34,462 nucleotides of DNA from CAKOSP01 sp964370755 (GTDB taxonomy: Bacteria > Bacillota_I > Bacilli_A > RF39 > UBA660): the NCBI GenBank assembly GCA_964370755.1, contig CAYJKL010000014.1:1-34462 (forward strand). Reading direction: 5' to 3'. Shown here in pieces: positions 21,390-29,965 of this stretch. Positions within the stretch are counted from its first letter, which is position 1, and each line of letters opens with the position of its first letter. The notes beneath the pieces were generated by a model, which saw only the letters and a list, made by a program, of their open reading frames with translations, did not search any database and was not told the DNA's origin. A program made the translations under genes and the position numbers.

Positions 21390-23419
21390 TTACTTTCTAA
21401 CCCTAACTCTTCCTTTTTTCCTTGTCTTTTCATAATATTTGTATTTCTTATTTAATTTTTCGTTTTTCTTATTAATATTTGCTTCTATCATTGATTTATA
21501 AATATTATATTCTAAATCAAGAGCCATTTCAGGATAATTATTCATAACTAATCTATCTATTGCGTTTATATATTCATAATTTTGTTTATTAATATTCATA
21601 TTTTCTTCTAGTGCGTCTACTGTATATTCTACTTTACCATAATCATAGTCATCTACATAATCATTTCTATGCATTACACTTTTCATATATTTTAAATTTC
21701 TATTTACTAATATTGTCTTAGAAAAGCTTGAATAATATCTATTTCTTATAAATGGGATAAAACTTAAAAATCCACCGTTTATACTCATTATGTTTTTTAA
21801 TGAGTTCTTGATTAATTTTTTTTCTATTTTTTTTGCATTTTCATTATCAATTGAATTTAAGTCACTTAGTTTATTTAAATGATAGTTATTAAGCATATGA
21901 AAATTATCATTATCTTCTTTATTTATTTCTCCCAATAATTTTAATTTATCTTCGTATGAAATTATTGTTTCTAAAAATTTGTTATAACTTTTATAATCTT
22001 CTTTTTGTGTTGTTTTAATTGTTTCTTTTAAATATCCTAACTTTTGATTTAAATCATCTATCTCTTTTCTTTCTTTGTCTGTAATTACTTTATCATTTTT
22101 GTACAATATTTTTTCTAATTTTGACTCAAGTTTTGTAAATTCTTCTTCTACTTTTGAATAGTCTCGGTCTTCAATTACTTCTTTTGTTGTTTCTAAGAAA
22201 TATATGTTTGTTATTACCTCGAGTTCTTTACTTGCTAAATCTATTTCTTTTTTTGCGTTAGAGTACGTATTTGGTTTTTCTTCTTCCTTTTCTTCCTCTG
22301 ATTTATTTTCCTTACTTACTTCCTCTTCAAATTTTTCCTTACTTACTTCCTCTTCAAATTTTTCCTCAGTGTTAGTTTTATTTTCTTTTTTTTCTTCTGG
22401 TTTTATTTCAGCTTCGATTTTTTCTAAANNNNNNNNNNNNNNNNNNNNNNNNNNNNNNNNNNNNNNNNNNNNNNNNNNNNNNNNNNNNNNNNNNNNNNNN
22501 NNNNNNNNNNNNNNNNNNNNNNNNNNNNAGTTTTATTTTCTTTTTTTTCTTCTGGTTTTATTTCAGCTTCGATTTTTTCTAAATCTGTTTCTTTTTTTGT
22601 CTCTTCTTTTTTTAAATTTTCTGACGCTAATACTACTGCTCCAGTTATAATTACTTCTTCTGTTGATATATTATTTTCTAATTTTTCAATTTCTTTAATT
22701 GTTTCTTCTATATTTACTTTACTAGGTTCAAAATTAAAGTCGTCATTTGTTTTAATTCTTGTTTCTTGATATTCTGTGATTATTTCAATTTTATCTTCTA
22801 TAGATAAATCTTCTATAATAGATTCTGCATGTACTTGATTTTTTTCTTTTTCTTCTTTTTGTTTCTCTTCTTTTTTTAATTTTATATTTTTTTCTGCATT
22901 TAAAAAAGATTCTCCGATTATGCTTTTTTCTTTTTTAAATTCTTTTTCTAAAATATATTCGATTAGTATATCCAATTCGTATTCTTTTGTTATTTTTTGG
23001 CTCACATATAATTCTTGTACAATAGGAGTTATTATTATTGTTAGCTCTTTAAATTCTTCTTTTTCTTTTTCGTTAAACTTTTCTACTTTTAATTCTGTTT
23101 TTTCTTCGTATACTCGTTCTAATGCTTTTAATACTTCTTTTTCACTTATTGTTTTTACATTACTTACTGTTAGACTTTCAGTTTTAACTTTAACTTCTTT
23201 TTTTTCTTGATTATCTTCTGGCGTTGTAAACTCAACTGTTTCTTTCCTAGTTGTTTTTTCATATTCCTTTTTTATTCTTTTTATTTCATTTTTATAGATA
23301 GAACTATTATTTTTTTTAAATGTAATGTCATACAAAAATGTAATTATATATCCTATAACTGAAAATAGTAATAATACAATTAAGATTAATATCTTTAAAA
23401 ACTTTTTTAATACTTCCAT
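21390..23419 (-). CDS. Membrane-anchored Lys/Glu-rich protein, interrupted by an assembly gap
   Basis: A single open frame appears to run across the gap. The upstream part (23419 to 22529) starts with a membrane helix (residues ~8-31: LKILILIVLLLFSVIGYIITF) and continues as a highly charged Glu/Lys region. The downstream part (22428 to 21390) continues in the same protein frame with TEEKFEEEVSKEKFEEEVSKE-type repeats, then a mostly helical domain with a hydrophobic patch (IMSINGGFLSFIPFIRNRYYSSFSKTILV region). If the two 55-base flanks are one sequence the gene is 1875 bases, 624 residues. The shorter frame starting TTG at 22106 is then only its C-terminal part. GAGGAAG precedes ATG 23419. 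Function unknown; TtcA-like gene is coupled downstream. Confidence 0.7.
22308..22361 (-). repeat. Tandem 27-base in-frame repeat, two identical copies
   Basis: Copies at 22335-22361 and 22308-22334 both encode KFEEEVSKE and are identical in DNA. The repeat lies next to the scaffold gap in the charged region. Confidence 0.9.
22374..22583. repeat. Identical 55-base sequences on both sides of the scaffold gap
   Basis: 22374-22428 and 22529-22583 are identical over 55 bases and in the same reading frame (encoding LEKIEAEIKPEEKKENKT). Confidence 0.95.
22429..22528. other. Scaffold gap of exactly 100 Ns
   Basis: A run of 100 Ns, the standard placeholder for a gap of unknown size. The true distance may be zero or negative (overlapping contig ends). 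Confidence 0.98.
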
Positions 23420-23452
23420 ACTTCCTCTTCACCATAGTATATCAAAATTTCA

Positions 23453-23481
23453 TAAGAAAAACTTACAATTATGTAAGTTTT
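23453..23481 (-). terminator. Probable terminator after the coiled-coil/small-protein pair
   Basis: AAAACTTAC (23458-23466) and GTAAGTTTT (23473-23481) form a stem with a short T-rich tail on the minus strand (TTTTTCTT), just past the stop at 23491. Confidence 0.6.
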
Positions 23482-23490
23482 ATGTGTTTT

Positions 23491-23727
23491 TTACAATCTT
23501 TTTGCGATTTGTATTAATTTTACTAGTAGTGCATTGTCTTCTACTATGAAAAGATTTAATTCTTTTTGGCTTTTATCAATTTCAAAAAACCTTATATTGT
23601 TACTTTTTATGCTCATATCTTCATTAATACCGATTCCTACAAAATATTTGTTCTCATTATAGAATAATTCATTTAGTATTAGAAATTTTTCATTAGTATC
23701 TAGTACTATTATCGTGTTTTCTTTCAT
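23491..23727 (-). CDS. Small DUF1292-like protein
   Basis: 78 residues, cytoplasmic, no membrane helix. The pattern TIIVLDTNEKFLILNELFYNENKYFVGIG, an all-beta layout of a regulatory-like strand followed by a 'tail' with acidic turns, resembles DUF1292 (YrzB-type) proteins of Firmicutes, whose role is unknown. Similarity is weak by eye. The ATG overlaps the stop of the coiled-coil gene (TAATG), so translation should be coupled and the two products may work together. Confidence 0.55.
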   Translation of the reverse strand: MKENTIIVLDTNEKFLILNELFYNENKYFVGIGINEDMSIKSNNIRFFEIDKSQKELNLFIVEDNALLVKLIQIAKRL

Positions 23728-25235
23728 TATATCTCCGTCATTTTTAATAAATCATCAATAGTAATATCATTATTTATTTCTATTGTTTCATTAGTAGTAG
23801 TGTCTAAATGAATTATCTTTATTACTTTATGTGCTTTTCTTGTTTTTTCTACTTTTATATCTTCAAAATCTAAAGATGATAATAGTAACTCTATCTCATG
23901 CTTAATAACTCTAAACTCTTTTTTAGCAGATATTTTTTTGTTTATTAAATTTAGGTATACTGTAAGTTCTTTAATTCTCTCAATATCTTTTAACTTTTTA
24001 GATTCATCTTCTATAACTTTTCCGTTTGTTAATTTATTTTTTTGAAATTCACTTTCTTTAATAAGTTTTTCTTGATAAGTTTCTAAATATTTCAAACTTG
24101 TGTTATTTAGTATTAAAGAATATTCTACTAAATGATTTAAGTCATTATCATAGTGTACTTTTAATTCATCTGATATTTTTAGAGAACTAATTGTATTCCA
24201 TAAATCTATTGATTTTTTTGAAGTAATTTGTTCAATTATTTCTTTTATTTTTTCTATTTCATGTTGGTTTTCTTCTTTTAGCATTTCAATAATATGTAAT
24301 CTATCATTTATTTCTTCTTGACCTATTAATTCGTAGTTATTTACTTTAATATTATTTTGAAGCATCAAGTATTCTTTTTGTAGTTCTTTATATATTGCTT
24401 TCAACTCATTTATATCATCGATTTGCGTATATTTTATGCTGTAAATTATTGCCCATATTTCAGATAATTTTAAACTAGCTTCATAATATTTATCTTCTTT
24501 TACGTAGTCTTTAAATTCTTTTACTAAGTAACTTAACTCTGTTTGAATTTCCAACTTTTTTGTTTCTAACTTTTTTATTTCTTCTTCTGTTTGTGATATT
24601 ATTTTTAAATCAGCCGATTTTTTTTCTGAATCAAAGTAACTATTGTTGCTATTTAGCCTTTTTTCAAGTTCACTAATTTTTTCTTTAATATGATAAATTT
24701 CATTTTCTAAATCTTCTTTAGTAGATCTTAATAAGTTTTCTTCTGTAGCAAGCTCATGATACTTTTCTTCATATGATAATGTTTTATTGTTCCAAAAATC
24801 TAGTTTAACTTCATTTTCCCTTATGATTTTTTCATATACTTCTTTATCTTCGGTTAATAAAACTAATTTGTTAGTTAAATTTCTTATTAACTCAGAGTAT
24901 ATTTCTTTGTTTTCTTTTGCTATTACCAAATTATCATAAACTTTGTTTTTATTATTTTTTATTCCTTGTAACTTACTTTTTATGTCATTAAATGAAACTT
25001 TATTTCTATTAAGTTTACTCTTTAATTTTTTTATTTCTAACTCATCTTCTTGTCTAAGTTCTAAATTTTCATAAGTTTTGCTTTCTATTTTTGTTTGATG
25101 ATCAGCTATCTTTTCTTTTAAAAACTCAATTTTTTTATCAATTGATTCTAGTTCATTAGTGATATTTTCTGCACTGTAATTATCGGTACAAATACCGCAT
25201 ATTAAATCAATTAATTCGTATATTTTTAATTTCAT
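23727..25235 (-). CDS. Long coiled-coil protein, function unknown
   Basis: 502 residues, almost entirely alpha-helical and very rich in Glu, Lys, Leu and Ile. Long heptad-like stretches run from ~25 to ~240 and ~270 to ~440 (for example EEIKKLETKKLEIQTELSYL), broken around 245-265 by a less charged segment (SLKLSEIWAIIYSIKYTQ). A globular N-terminal start (MKLKIYELIDLICGICTDN) and a small C-terminal beta/turn region (KVIKIIHLDTTTNETIEINN) flank them. No ATPase motifs, so not SMC/RecN. No signal peptide: probably cytoplasmic. GAGAGG is upstream of ATG 25235. Confidence 0.75.
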   Translation of the reverse strand: MKLKIYELIDLICGICTDNYSAENITNELESIDKKIEFLKEKIADHQTKIESKTYENLELRQEDELEIKKLKSKLNRNKVSFNDIKSKLQGIKNNKNKVYDNLVIAKENKEIYSELIRNLTNKLVLLTEDKEVYEKIIRENEVKLDFWNNKTLSYEEKYHELATEENLLRSTKEDLENEIYHIKEKISELEKRLNSNNSYFDSEKKSADLKIISQTEEEIKKLETKKLEIQTELSYLVKEFKDYVKEDKYYEASLKLSEIWAIIYSIKYTQIDDINELKAIYKELQKEYLMLQNNIKVNNYELIGQEEINDRLHIIEMLKEENQHEIEKIKEIIEQITSKKSIDLWNTISSLKISDELKVHYDNDLNHLVEYSLILNNTSLKYLETYQEKLIKESEFQKNKLTNGKVIEDESKKLKDIERIKELTVYLNLINKKISAKKEFRVIKHEIELLLSSLDFEDIKVEKTRKAHKVIKIIHLDTTTNETIEINNDITIDDLLKMTEI

Positions 25236-25380
25236 ACTAATAGCCTCTCTTTATTCTTATTAATATAATATCATATTTTTTAATGTTTTACAAATGTATT
25301 TTCGTTTTTTTAGAACTATACATATTGAACACTTTTTTCTTTAATGCATTTTATTTTGAGATAATAGGTTTGGTGATTTT

Positions 25381-25620
25381 ATGTATGGAATTTATTTACG
25401 TTATATGAGAATGTCAAGAGGATACACACAGACGCAGCTTGCTAAGATGCTTTTTATAGCGCCTTGTACTTTATCTCATTATGAAAGTGGGCTTAGAATG
25501 GTACCGCATTCAATACTTGATTTAGTTATGGATATATGTGAATATTCAATAAAAATTATTGACGACGAAACTGGTGTTGATATTACTAAACTTGAAATAT
25601 CAAAACTAACTGATAAATAA
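25381..25620 (+). CDS. XRE-family HTH regulator (Cro/CI type)
   Basis: 79 residues, one of the few plus-strand genes. The helix-turn-helix fills residues ~4-52: YLRYMRMSRGYTQTQLAKML, then IAPCTLSHYESGLRMVP as turn and recognition helix, and DLVMDICEYSI as the last helix. A short acidic end (DDETGVDITKLEIS) may serve in dimerisation. It is a stand-alone DNA-binding domain. GGTG lies 6 bases before ATG 25381. Its target is unknown; it lies divergent from the coiled-coil gene (146 bases apart), a natural candidate. Confidence 0.88.
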   Translation: MYGIYLRYMRMSRGYTQTQLAKMLFIAPCTLSHYESGLRMVPHSILDLVMDICEYSIKIIDDETGVDITKLEISKLTDK

Positions 25621-25653
25621 AAAAATATTTCCTACTTTTTGGAAATATTTTTT
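25621..25653. terminator. Bidirectional terminator between convergent genes
   Basis: AAATATTTCC-loop-GGAAATATTT with A-run on the left and T-run on the right, between the XRE gene (plus) and the signal peptidase gene (minus). Confidence 0.8.
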
Positions 25654-26495
25654 AAATCTTCATATATATCGTTTATATTATTTGTTTCTTTTTTATAGAC
25701 TGTTAATTCATTTTCTTTTTTAGAAGATGTTTTTTTGTCTCTTATTTCAATTTTTATAACATTCTTTTGTGCTTTATATAACGTTTTATCGTATGATAAT
25801 AAAATTGGCTTATTGAAAATAGGGAACAAGAAACTATCTTTCGGTATTCTTTTTCCAAGTTCAGCTAATCTTGTTATTCTTATAACTGCTTTAATTATTA
25901 CAAATAATGCGGGTATTATTACCACTATTATCCAGCCTATTTCACTAGCTAAGAAAAATTGTACTTCTCCAAGTCTTGGTATTCGTAATGAAACTTCGCC
26001 TATAATTGATGAATAGTTAACTGGTACAGGGTCTCGGGTATAATTATTATCTCCCTTTGTAATATAACTGTAATTACCATTATTATCAATCATTACATCA
26101 ACAACTCTATGAGTTACTGAAATTACTTCACCTTCTCTAAAGTCACTTGAATTATACGATATAATATCGCCTTTTTCTATTTCTGATGGGTCTCTTACTT
26201 TATTTACAAGCACAACATCATATACATTTATATTCGGTACCATACTTGGACTTACTATAGTATATAGTGATACTGCTGGTTCATAACCTGCTCCTTTAGC
26301 AGAGTATATATTACTTGCAATAAAATAGTATGCTAAAAAAACTGATACAATTATTAATATCAATATTATTGTCCAACTAAATATCGAACCTATGAATTTA
26401 AGTGGTTTTTTTAGTATTTTGTAATAAAATTTTCCAAATAAAGAATTTTGAAATTTTAATTTCATTTTATTTATACTATCATAGTATGCATTCAT
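25632..26495 (-). CDS. Signal peptidase I, SipW/ER type (S26B, Ser-His)
   Basis: 287 residues. N-terminal membrane helix (~38-62), then the catalytic domain outside the cell: VSPSMVPNI with nucleophile Ser84, DVVLVNKV, KGDIISY, and VTHRVVDV with His129 in place of the lysine used by ordinary bacterial type I peptidases; KGDNNYTRDP (147-156) matches box E. A C-terminal membrane helix (~185-205) and a basic cytoplasmic tail (~80 residues, KxxxKKEN rich) follow. SipW-type enzymes process selected exported proteins such as biofilm fibre proteins in Bacillus. No obvious partner substrate (TasA-like) is in the window. Confidence 0.9.
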   Translation of the reverse strand: MNAYYDSINKMKLKFQNSLFGKFYYKILKKPLKFIGSIFSWTIILILIIVSVFLAYYFIASNIYSAKGAGYEPAVSLYTIVSPSMVPNINVYDVVLVNKVRDPSEIEKGDIISYNSSDFREGEVISVTHRVVDVMIDNNGNYSYITKGDNNYTRDPVPVNYSSIIGEVSLRIPRLGEVQFFLASEIGWIIVVIIPALFVIIKAVIRITRLAELGKRIPKDSFLFPIFNKPILLSYDKTLYKAQKNVIKIEIRDKKTSSKKENELTVYKKETNNINDIYEDLKNISKK

Positions 26496-26593
26496 ATACC
26501 CTTCCTATCATTAAAATTATACCCTAATTTTTGTAAAATAACAATACGTTATTCATTTGTTATTTATTTTTTACGGTATACTTTGAAACTTTA

Positions 26594-26621
26594 CATAAAA
26601 AAACACTACGAGTGTAGTGTT
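26594..26621 (-). terminator. Terminator after tRNA-Cys
   Basis: AACACTAC-GAGT-GTAGTGTT stem followed on the minus strand by TTTTTTATG; it lies about 10 bases past the tRNA 3' CCA. Confidence 0.85.
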
Positions 26622-26631
26622 ACTATTTATT

Positions 26632-26705
26632 TGGAGGAACCAGCCGGATTTGAACCGGCGATGAAGGTGTTGCAGACCTTGGCCTTACCACTTGGCTATG
26701 GTTCC
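26632..26705 (-). tRNA. tRNA-Cys (anticodon GCA)
   Basis: On the minus strand the acceptor GGAACCA pairs with TGGTTCC; D-arm TAGCCAAGTGGTAAGGC, anticodon loop CTGCAAC with GCA, and the T-arm GCCGGTTCAAATCCGGC are all present. U73 is the cysteine identity base and the CCA end is encoded (26632-26634). Confidence 0.97.
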
Positions 26706-26730
26706 GAAATATTGCTTTGCTAGCAATATT

Positions 26731-26759
26731 ATTTTATTATATTTTTTGACAAATGTCAA
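26731..26759 (-). promoter_or_regulatory. Promoter of tRNA-Cys
   Basis: TTGACA (26754-26759), 17-base spacer, TAAAAT (26731-26736) on the minus strand. The -35 box overlaps the stop region of the upstream membrane-protein gene and is half of the 14-base inverted repeat TTGACAAATGTCAA. Confidence 0.6.
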
Positions 26760-28369
26760 TTTTTTATGATATAAATGTATTCTTTATTTCTAATAGTTAT
26801 AATTATTTTTACAGTTTCTGCTTTCTCTACGTCTTTATTTACTGTAATTGCTACTTTATTTGGTAAGTTGTCTTTTACTATAGCGCTCACTTCTTCTCTA
26901 ACAGTATTTCCATTATAACTATACTCTACATTTATAAAATTATTCACAAATGAATTTATACTGGGTTTAGATGCTCCGTAAATACTTCCGCTATCAAGTA
27001 ACAATTCATAATCAAGTACAACAAGTGTTTTTTGATTACTTGTTGAATTTGAGTTTGCGCTTATAACATCTTTATATGTTTTGCAATCATTGTTATTACA
27101 GATACTATAGTCATAGTAATATGGATTGTCTATTTCAAAACTATTTATTTTAAAATATGATTCGCCTAGATTTGATGTACTTAAACTTAGATTTTCTTCT
27201 AGTTTAACTGTATCAACTAATAATTTTCTACTTAGGCTATATGTGTTTAAATTTATCACTGTTGATAATGAATAACTATTATCCTCAGTTTTTACTGTAT
27301 AATTGTATAGTTTTATTTTGAAATCATTATTTATATCTTCTTTTGGTATTATGTAAGGTAGCACATATGTATTCTTACTATCTACTCTTAATGTTCCTGA
27401 ATTAAGTCCTGCGCCATAATCTAGAAAATATTCACTGTAGCTTATAGATGGAGTAATACTTTGATCTTTATATGTTAATTTAAAGTCATCTGTATTTATA
27501 TCAATATTATAGTTTACCGGGTTTTCCATAGTAATTTGTACTACTAAAAAATAGTAATCATTTGGAAGCGTATTTCCTCCTAAATCAATATTTGTTATAA
27601 AACTTTGGTTTATGTTCATTACTGATGAACTATAAGTAAAATCTTGTTTTTCGTTATAATTAGTGTCACCGTATGTAATAACGTTATCATATATTGAAAA
27701 ACCTATAAATATAGCTGCTATAACAGATACTATAATTATCATTACATAATTTTCTTTTAAATAGTATCTAAATTCTCTTATGTATCTTCTTAAATTTCTT
27801 TTAGTTTTGTATGTATTAAATTCTATGTTAACTTCAATTTCTTCATTATCATATGTGCTTAATTCTAGTTCTTTCATATCAGTTTTAAAATTGAACTGTT
27901 TAACATTGAATCCTAGACCTCTTATAAGAAAGAATGGTGTTAGTATGTATTGTGGATAATATATCATAAATGCTAAGTCTCTATAAATTCTTGCTGACTC
28001 TGCATCTATTACACCTTGTTCTAGTGTATTAAATATTGTAATAAAATATATTAATAAGCCCAAGATAGCAATATAAAATACTATTGATATTGTATATATT
28101 TTTTGTTTTTTATTTTTATGTATAAGTAAATATGTTGTAACAACTAAAATTAATAATAATATTATTATTGCAGCTATCAACATTCCAGGTACGAACATTG
28201 AACTAAAGTCGCCTGTTAAATTTGTTGAATAATCATTTGAAACGTAATTATCAAAAAAAGTGTATATTTCTTTTGTTTCTAGTACAATAAAAACTACTAA
28301 TCCTAATAAGATTAAGTGTAATAACTTAAAATGCTTAATTAAAAATGCATATGGTTTCCTTAGTATCAT
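26756..28369 (-). CDS. Multi-pass membrane protein with large extracellular domain, unknown
   Basis: 537 residues; family not recognised. Four hydrophobic segments in the first half (~13-32, 58-82, 93-113, 132-150), a cytoplasmic charged stretch (KTDMKELELSTYDNEEIEV then a basic TKRNLRRYIREFRYYL), a fifth membrane helix (~210-228), and then about 300 extracellular beta-rich, Asn/Ser/Tyr-rich residues. Two cysteines (SICNNNDCKTY) could form a disulfide. The extracellular part looks like repeated beta-sandwich modules (VVQITMENPVNYNID; KINSFEIDNPYYYDY). It may be an envelope sensor or structural protein; the sequence gives no firmer clue. The weak ribosome-binding site is AAGAAGGG before ATG 28369. 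Confidence 0.75.
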   Translation of the reverse strand: MILRKPYAFLIKHFKLLHLILLGLVVFIVLETKEIYTFFDNYVSNDYSTNLTGDFSSMFVPGMLIAAIIILLLILVVTTYLLIHKNKKQKIYTISIVFYIAILGLLIYFITIFNTLEQGVIDAESARIYRDLAFMIYYPQYILTPFFLIRGLGFNVKQFNFKTDMKELELSTYDNEEIEVNIEFNTYKTKRNLRRYIREFRYYLKENYVMIIIVSVIAAIFIGFSIYDNVITYGDTNYNEKQDFTYSSSVMNINQSFITNIDLGGNTLPNDYYFLVVQITMENPVNYNIDINTDDFKLTYKDQSITPSISYSEYFLDYGAGLNSGTLRVDSKNTYVLPYIIPKEDINNDFKIKLYNYTVKTEDNSYSLSTVINLNTYSLSRKLLVDTVKLEENLSLSTSNLGESYFKINSFEIDNPYYYDYSICNNNDCKTYKDVISANSNSTSNQKTLVVLDYELLLDSGSIYGASKPSINSFVNNFINVEYSYNGNTVREEVSAIVKDNLPNKVAITVNKDVEKAETVKIIITIRNKEYIYIIKN

Positions 28370-28433
28370 ATATAACCCTTCTTACTATATATAATATTAC
28401 CAAATTTTTCAAATAAAGTCATTATAAAAATTA

Positions 28434-28464
28434 AAAAAATATAGAATATTTCTAATCTATATTA
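28434..28464 (-). terminator. Terminator after the LysM gene
   Basis: AATATAGA-TTAGAAATAT-TCTATATT then seven Ts on the minus strand; the first arm includes the stop codon. Confidence 0.6.
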
Positions 28465-28917
28465 TTTTATTTTCTTATTTACAATTACTTGTCCTGGTAA
28501 AAGATATATAGTTTCATTTTGAGCAAGCAATCTATCTTTGCTTATTTTAAAGGTATTAGATACACTATCAAGTGTGTCTCCTTCGGTAACTATGTAATAA
28601 CTATAATTTGTTTTTGGAATAAGTATCTCTTGATTTAAATATATAAAGTCATCTTTTTCAAGGCCATTTAAAGTAGCTAGCAAGTTTGGATTTATGTTAT
28701 ATCTTTTTGCAGTATTTAAAAGAGTATCTGGATTTTCTGTTTTGACCAAATTATAATATTTTTCTTTATTAATCGGTACAATTATATCCATTCCTTCTCT
28801 TATATTATCAAGAAAATATATATCATTTATATTTTTTAAGTACTCTACTTTTGTATTAAAATTTTTAGCTATTGAGTATAGTGTATCTCCGTTTTTAACT
28901 TTATATCTATCAAACAT
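28462..28917 (-). CDS. Protein with three LysM domains
   Basis: 151 residues composed of three LysM peptidoglycan-binding modules: residues ~3-49 (YKVKNGDTLYSIAKNFNTKV), ~53-101 (NPDTLLNTAKRYNINPNLLATLNGL) and ~107-150 (YYIVTEGDTLDSVSNTFKIS). The second is degenerate. No signal peptide or membrane helix is seen, which is odd for a cell-wall binding protein: it may be a SafA/SpoVID-like coat-type protein, be exported by another route, or act inside. The AGGATGTGATAAT segment precedes ATG 28917. It follows the membrane unknowns at 28.9-30.4 kb. Confidence 0.88.
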   Translation of the reverse strand: MFDRYKVKNGDTLYSIAKNFNTKVEYLKNINDIYFLDNIREGMDIIVPINKEKYYNLVKTENPDTLLNTAKRYNINPNLLATLNGLEKDDFIYLNQEILIPKTNYSYYIVTEGDTLDSVSNTFKISKDRLLAQNETIYLLPGQVIVNKKIK

Positions 28918-28960
28918 ATTATCACATCCTAGTATAAGGTATGATAACTTTTAAAATTTG

Positions 28961-29965
28961 TTAATTAACAAATATTATATTATTGTTATTAAATTCCCAC
29001 TCTTTAGATTCTAGCAACAGAGTTACTCCTTTATTTGGATTAAAATGATATAATTTATTCTTTATTAAAAATATTACATCATTTTCTTTTTGATATATGA
29101 TACTATTTACTTCTAAATCGTTTAACCAAATTTCATATTCATCTATTTTATATTTTAATTTGTTATCTTCTACACTATAATAATCAGTAAAAATATTTAA
29201 ATCCATGTTATTAAGCTCATTATTTGAGTATGTTATTTTATTTCTAGTCTTGATATCTCCATTTTTTAAAGTAATATCAAATTCTTTATTATTTTTGTTA
29301 TCATAAATTGTTAGTTTATCATCTTCATATTTTGTATAAGTTAAATCAAAATTTATTTCGCTAGTCATATCTTTTTTCGATGTTTTTCCAGTTTCAAAAT
29401 CTATGAGAAAATAACTACTAAAGTAGTATTCTTCATCGTAATTCGGTATAAATAATTCGTTTCCTAAATTTAGAATTAATGATGGATTATAAACATCTTT
29501 GTCTAATAAATCGATTATATCGTTATTGTCTTCAGATACTTTTATAAATTCACTATAATTCCATATTAAAAAGTTATAATCAAAGTAATCATATATCTTA
29601 ATGTTATTATATTCTTCTTTTATATTAGTTTCTTCTATTTCGTATTTAAATTCATATATAGAATCATTTTTACAAATTTCATAAAATTTTAAACTGCCAT
29701 CTACTTCTAAACAATTATCTTTCTCTTTTAATATTGTTATTAGTCCTCTTTCAGTTGAGTACTCCCCACTAATATTAAAGTTATACTTATTTTCACCTTT
29801 TACTTCATATGTATAATAATTATTATCAACATCATATTTTTCTATTATTGTAAATTTATCAATCTCATATTCATATTCATAACTTTTTTCTTTGAAATAA
29901 AAATATATTGCTGCAACTGATACTATTAATATTATTATAATATATGTTAATAACTTTCTTTTCAT
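28961..29965 (-). CDS. Membrane-anchored extracellular protein, unknown
   Basis: 334 residues. One N-terminal membrane helix (~6-23) with a KRK start, then a highly polar, Tyr/Asp/Asn/Glu-rich exterior rich in predicted beta strands (WNYSEFIKVSEDNNDIIDLL; YFSSYFLIDFETGKTSK). Two cysteines lie in the first part (KDNCLEVDGSLKFYEICKND), close enough for a disulfide. Regular spacing of short strands could mean a beta-propeller-like fold; this is a guess from the pattern only. Overlaps the upstream PH-domain gene by 4 bases (ATGA), so the two are co-translated. Confidence 0.7.
   Translation of the reverse strand: MKRKLLTYIIIILIVSVAAIYFYFKEKSYEYEYEIDKFTIIEKYDVDNNYYTYEVKGENKYNFNISGEYSTERGLITILKEKDNCLEVDGSLKFYEICKNDSIYEFKYEIEETNIKEEYNNIKIYDYFDYNFLIWNYSEFIKVSEDNNDIIDLLDKDVYNPSLILNLGNELFIPNYDEEYYFSSYFLIDFETGKTSKKDMTSEINFDLTYTKYEDDKLTIYDNKNNKEFDITLKNGDIKTRNKITYSNNELNNMDLNIFTDYYSVEDNKLKYKIDEYEIWLNDLEVNSIIYQKENDVIFLIKNKLYHFNPNKGVTLLLESKEWEFNNNNIIFVN

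Noticed and set aside
22204..22650. Plus-strand Ser/Phe/Leu-rich frame across the gap
   Set aside because: Reverse of a Lys/Glu-rich gene always gives Phe/Ser/Leu-rich shadows; it also runs through the Ns.
26708..26730. Hairpin AATATTGC-loop-GCAATATT before tRNA-Cys
   Set aside because: Considered as a terminator of the upstream membrane gene, but no T-run follows; it may be a tRNA processing stem, unproven.
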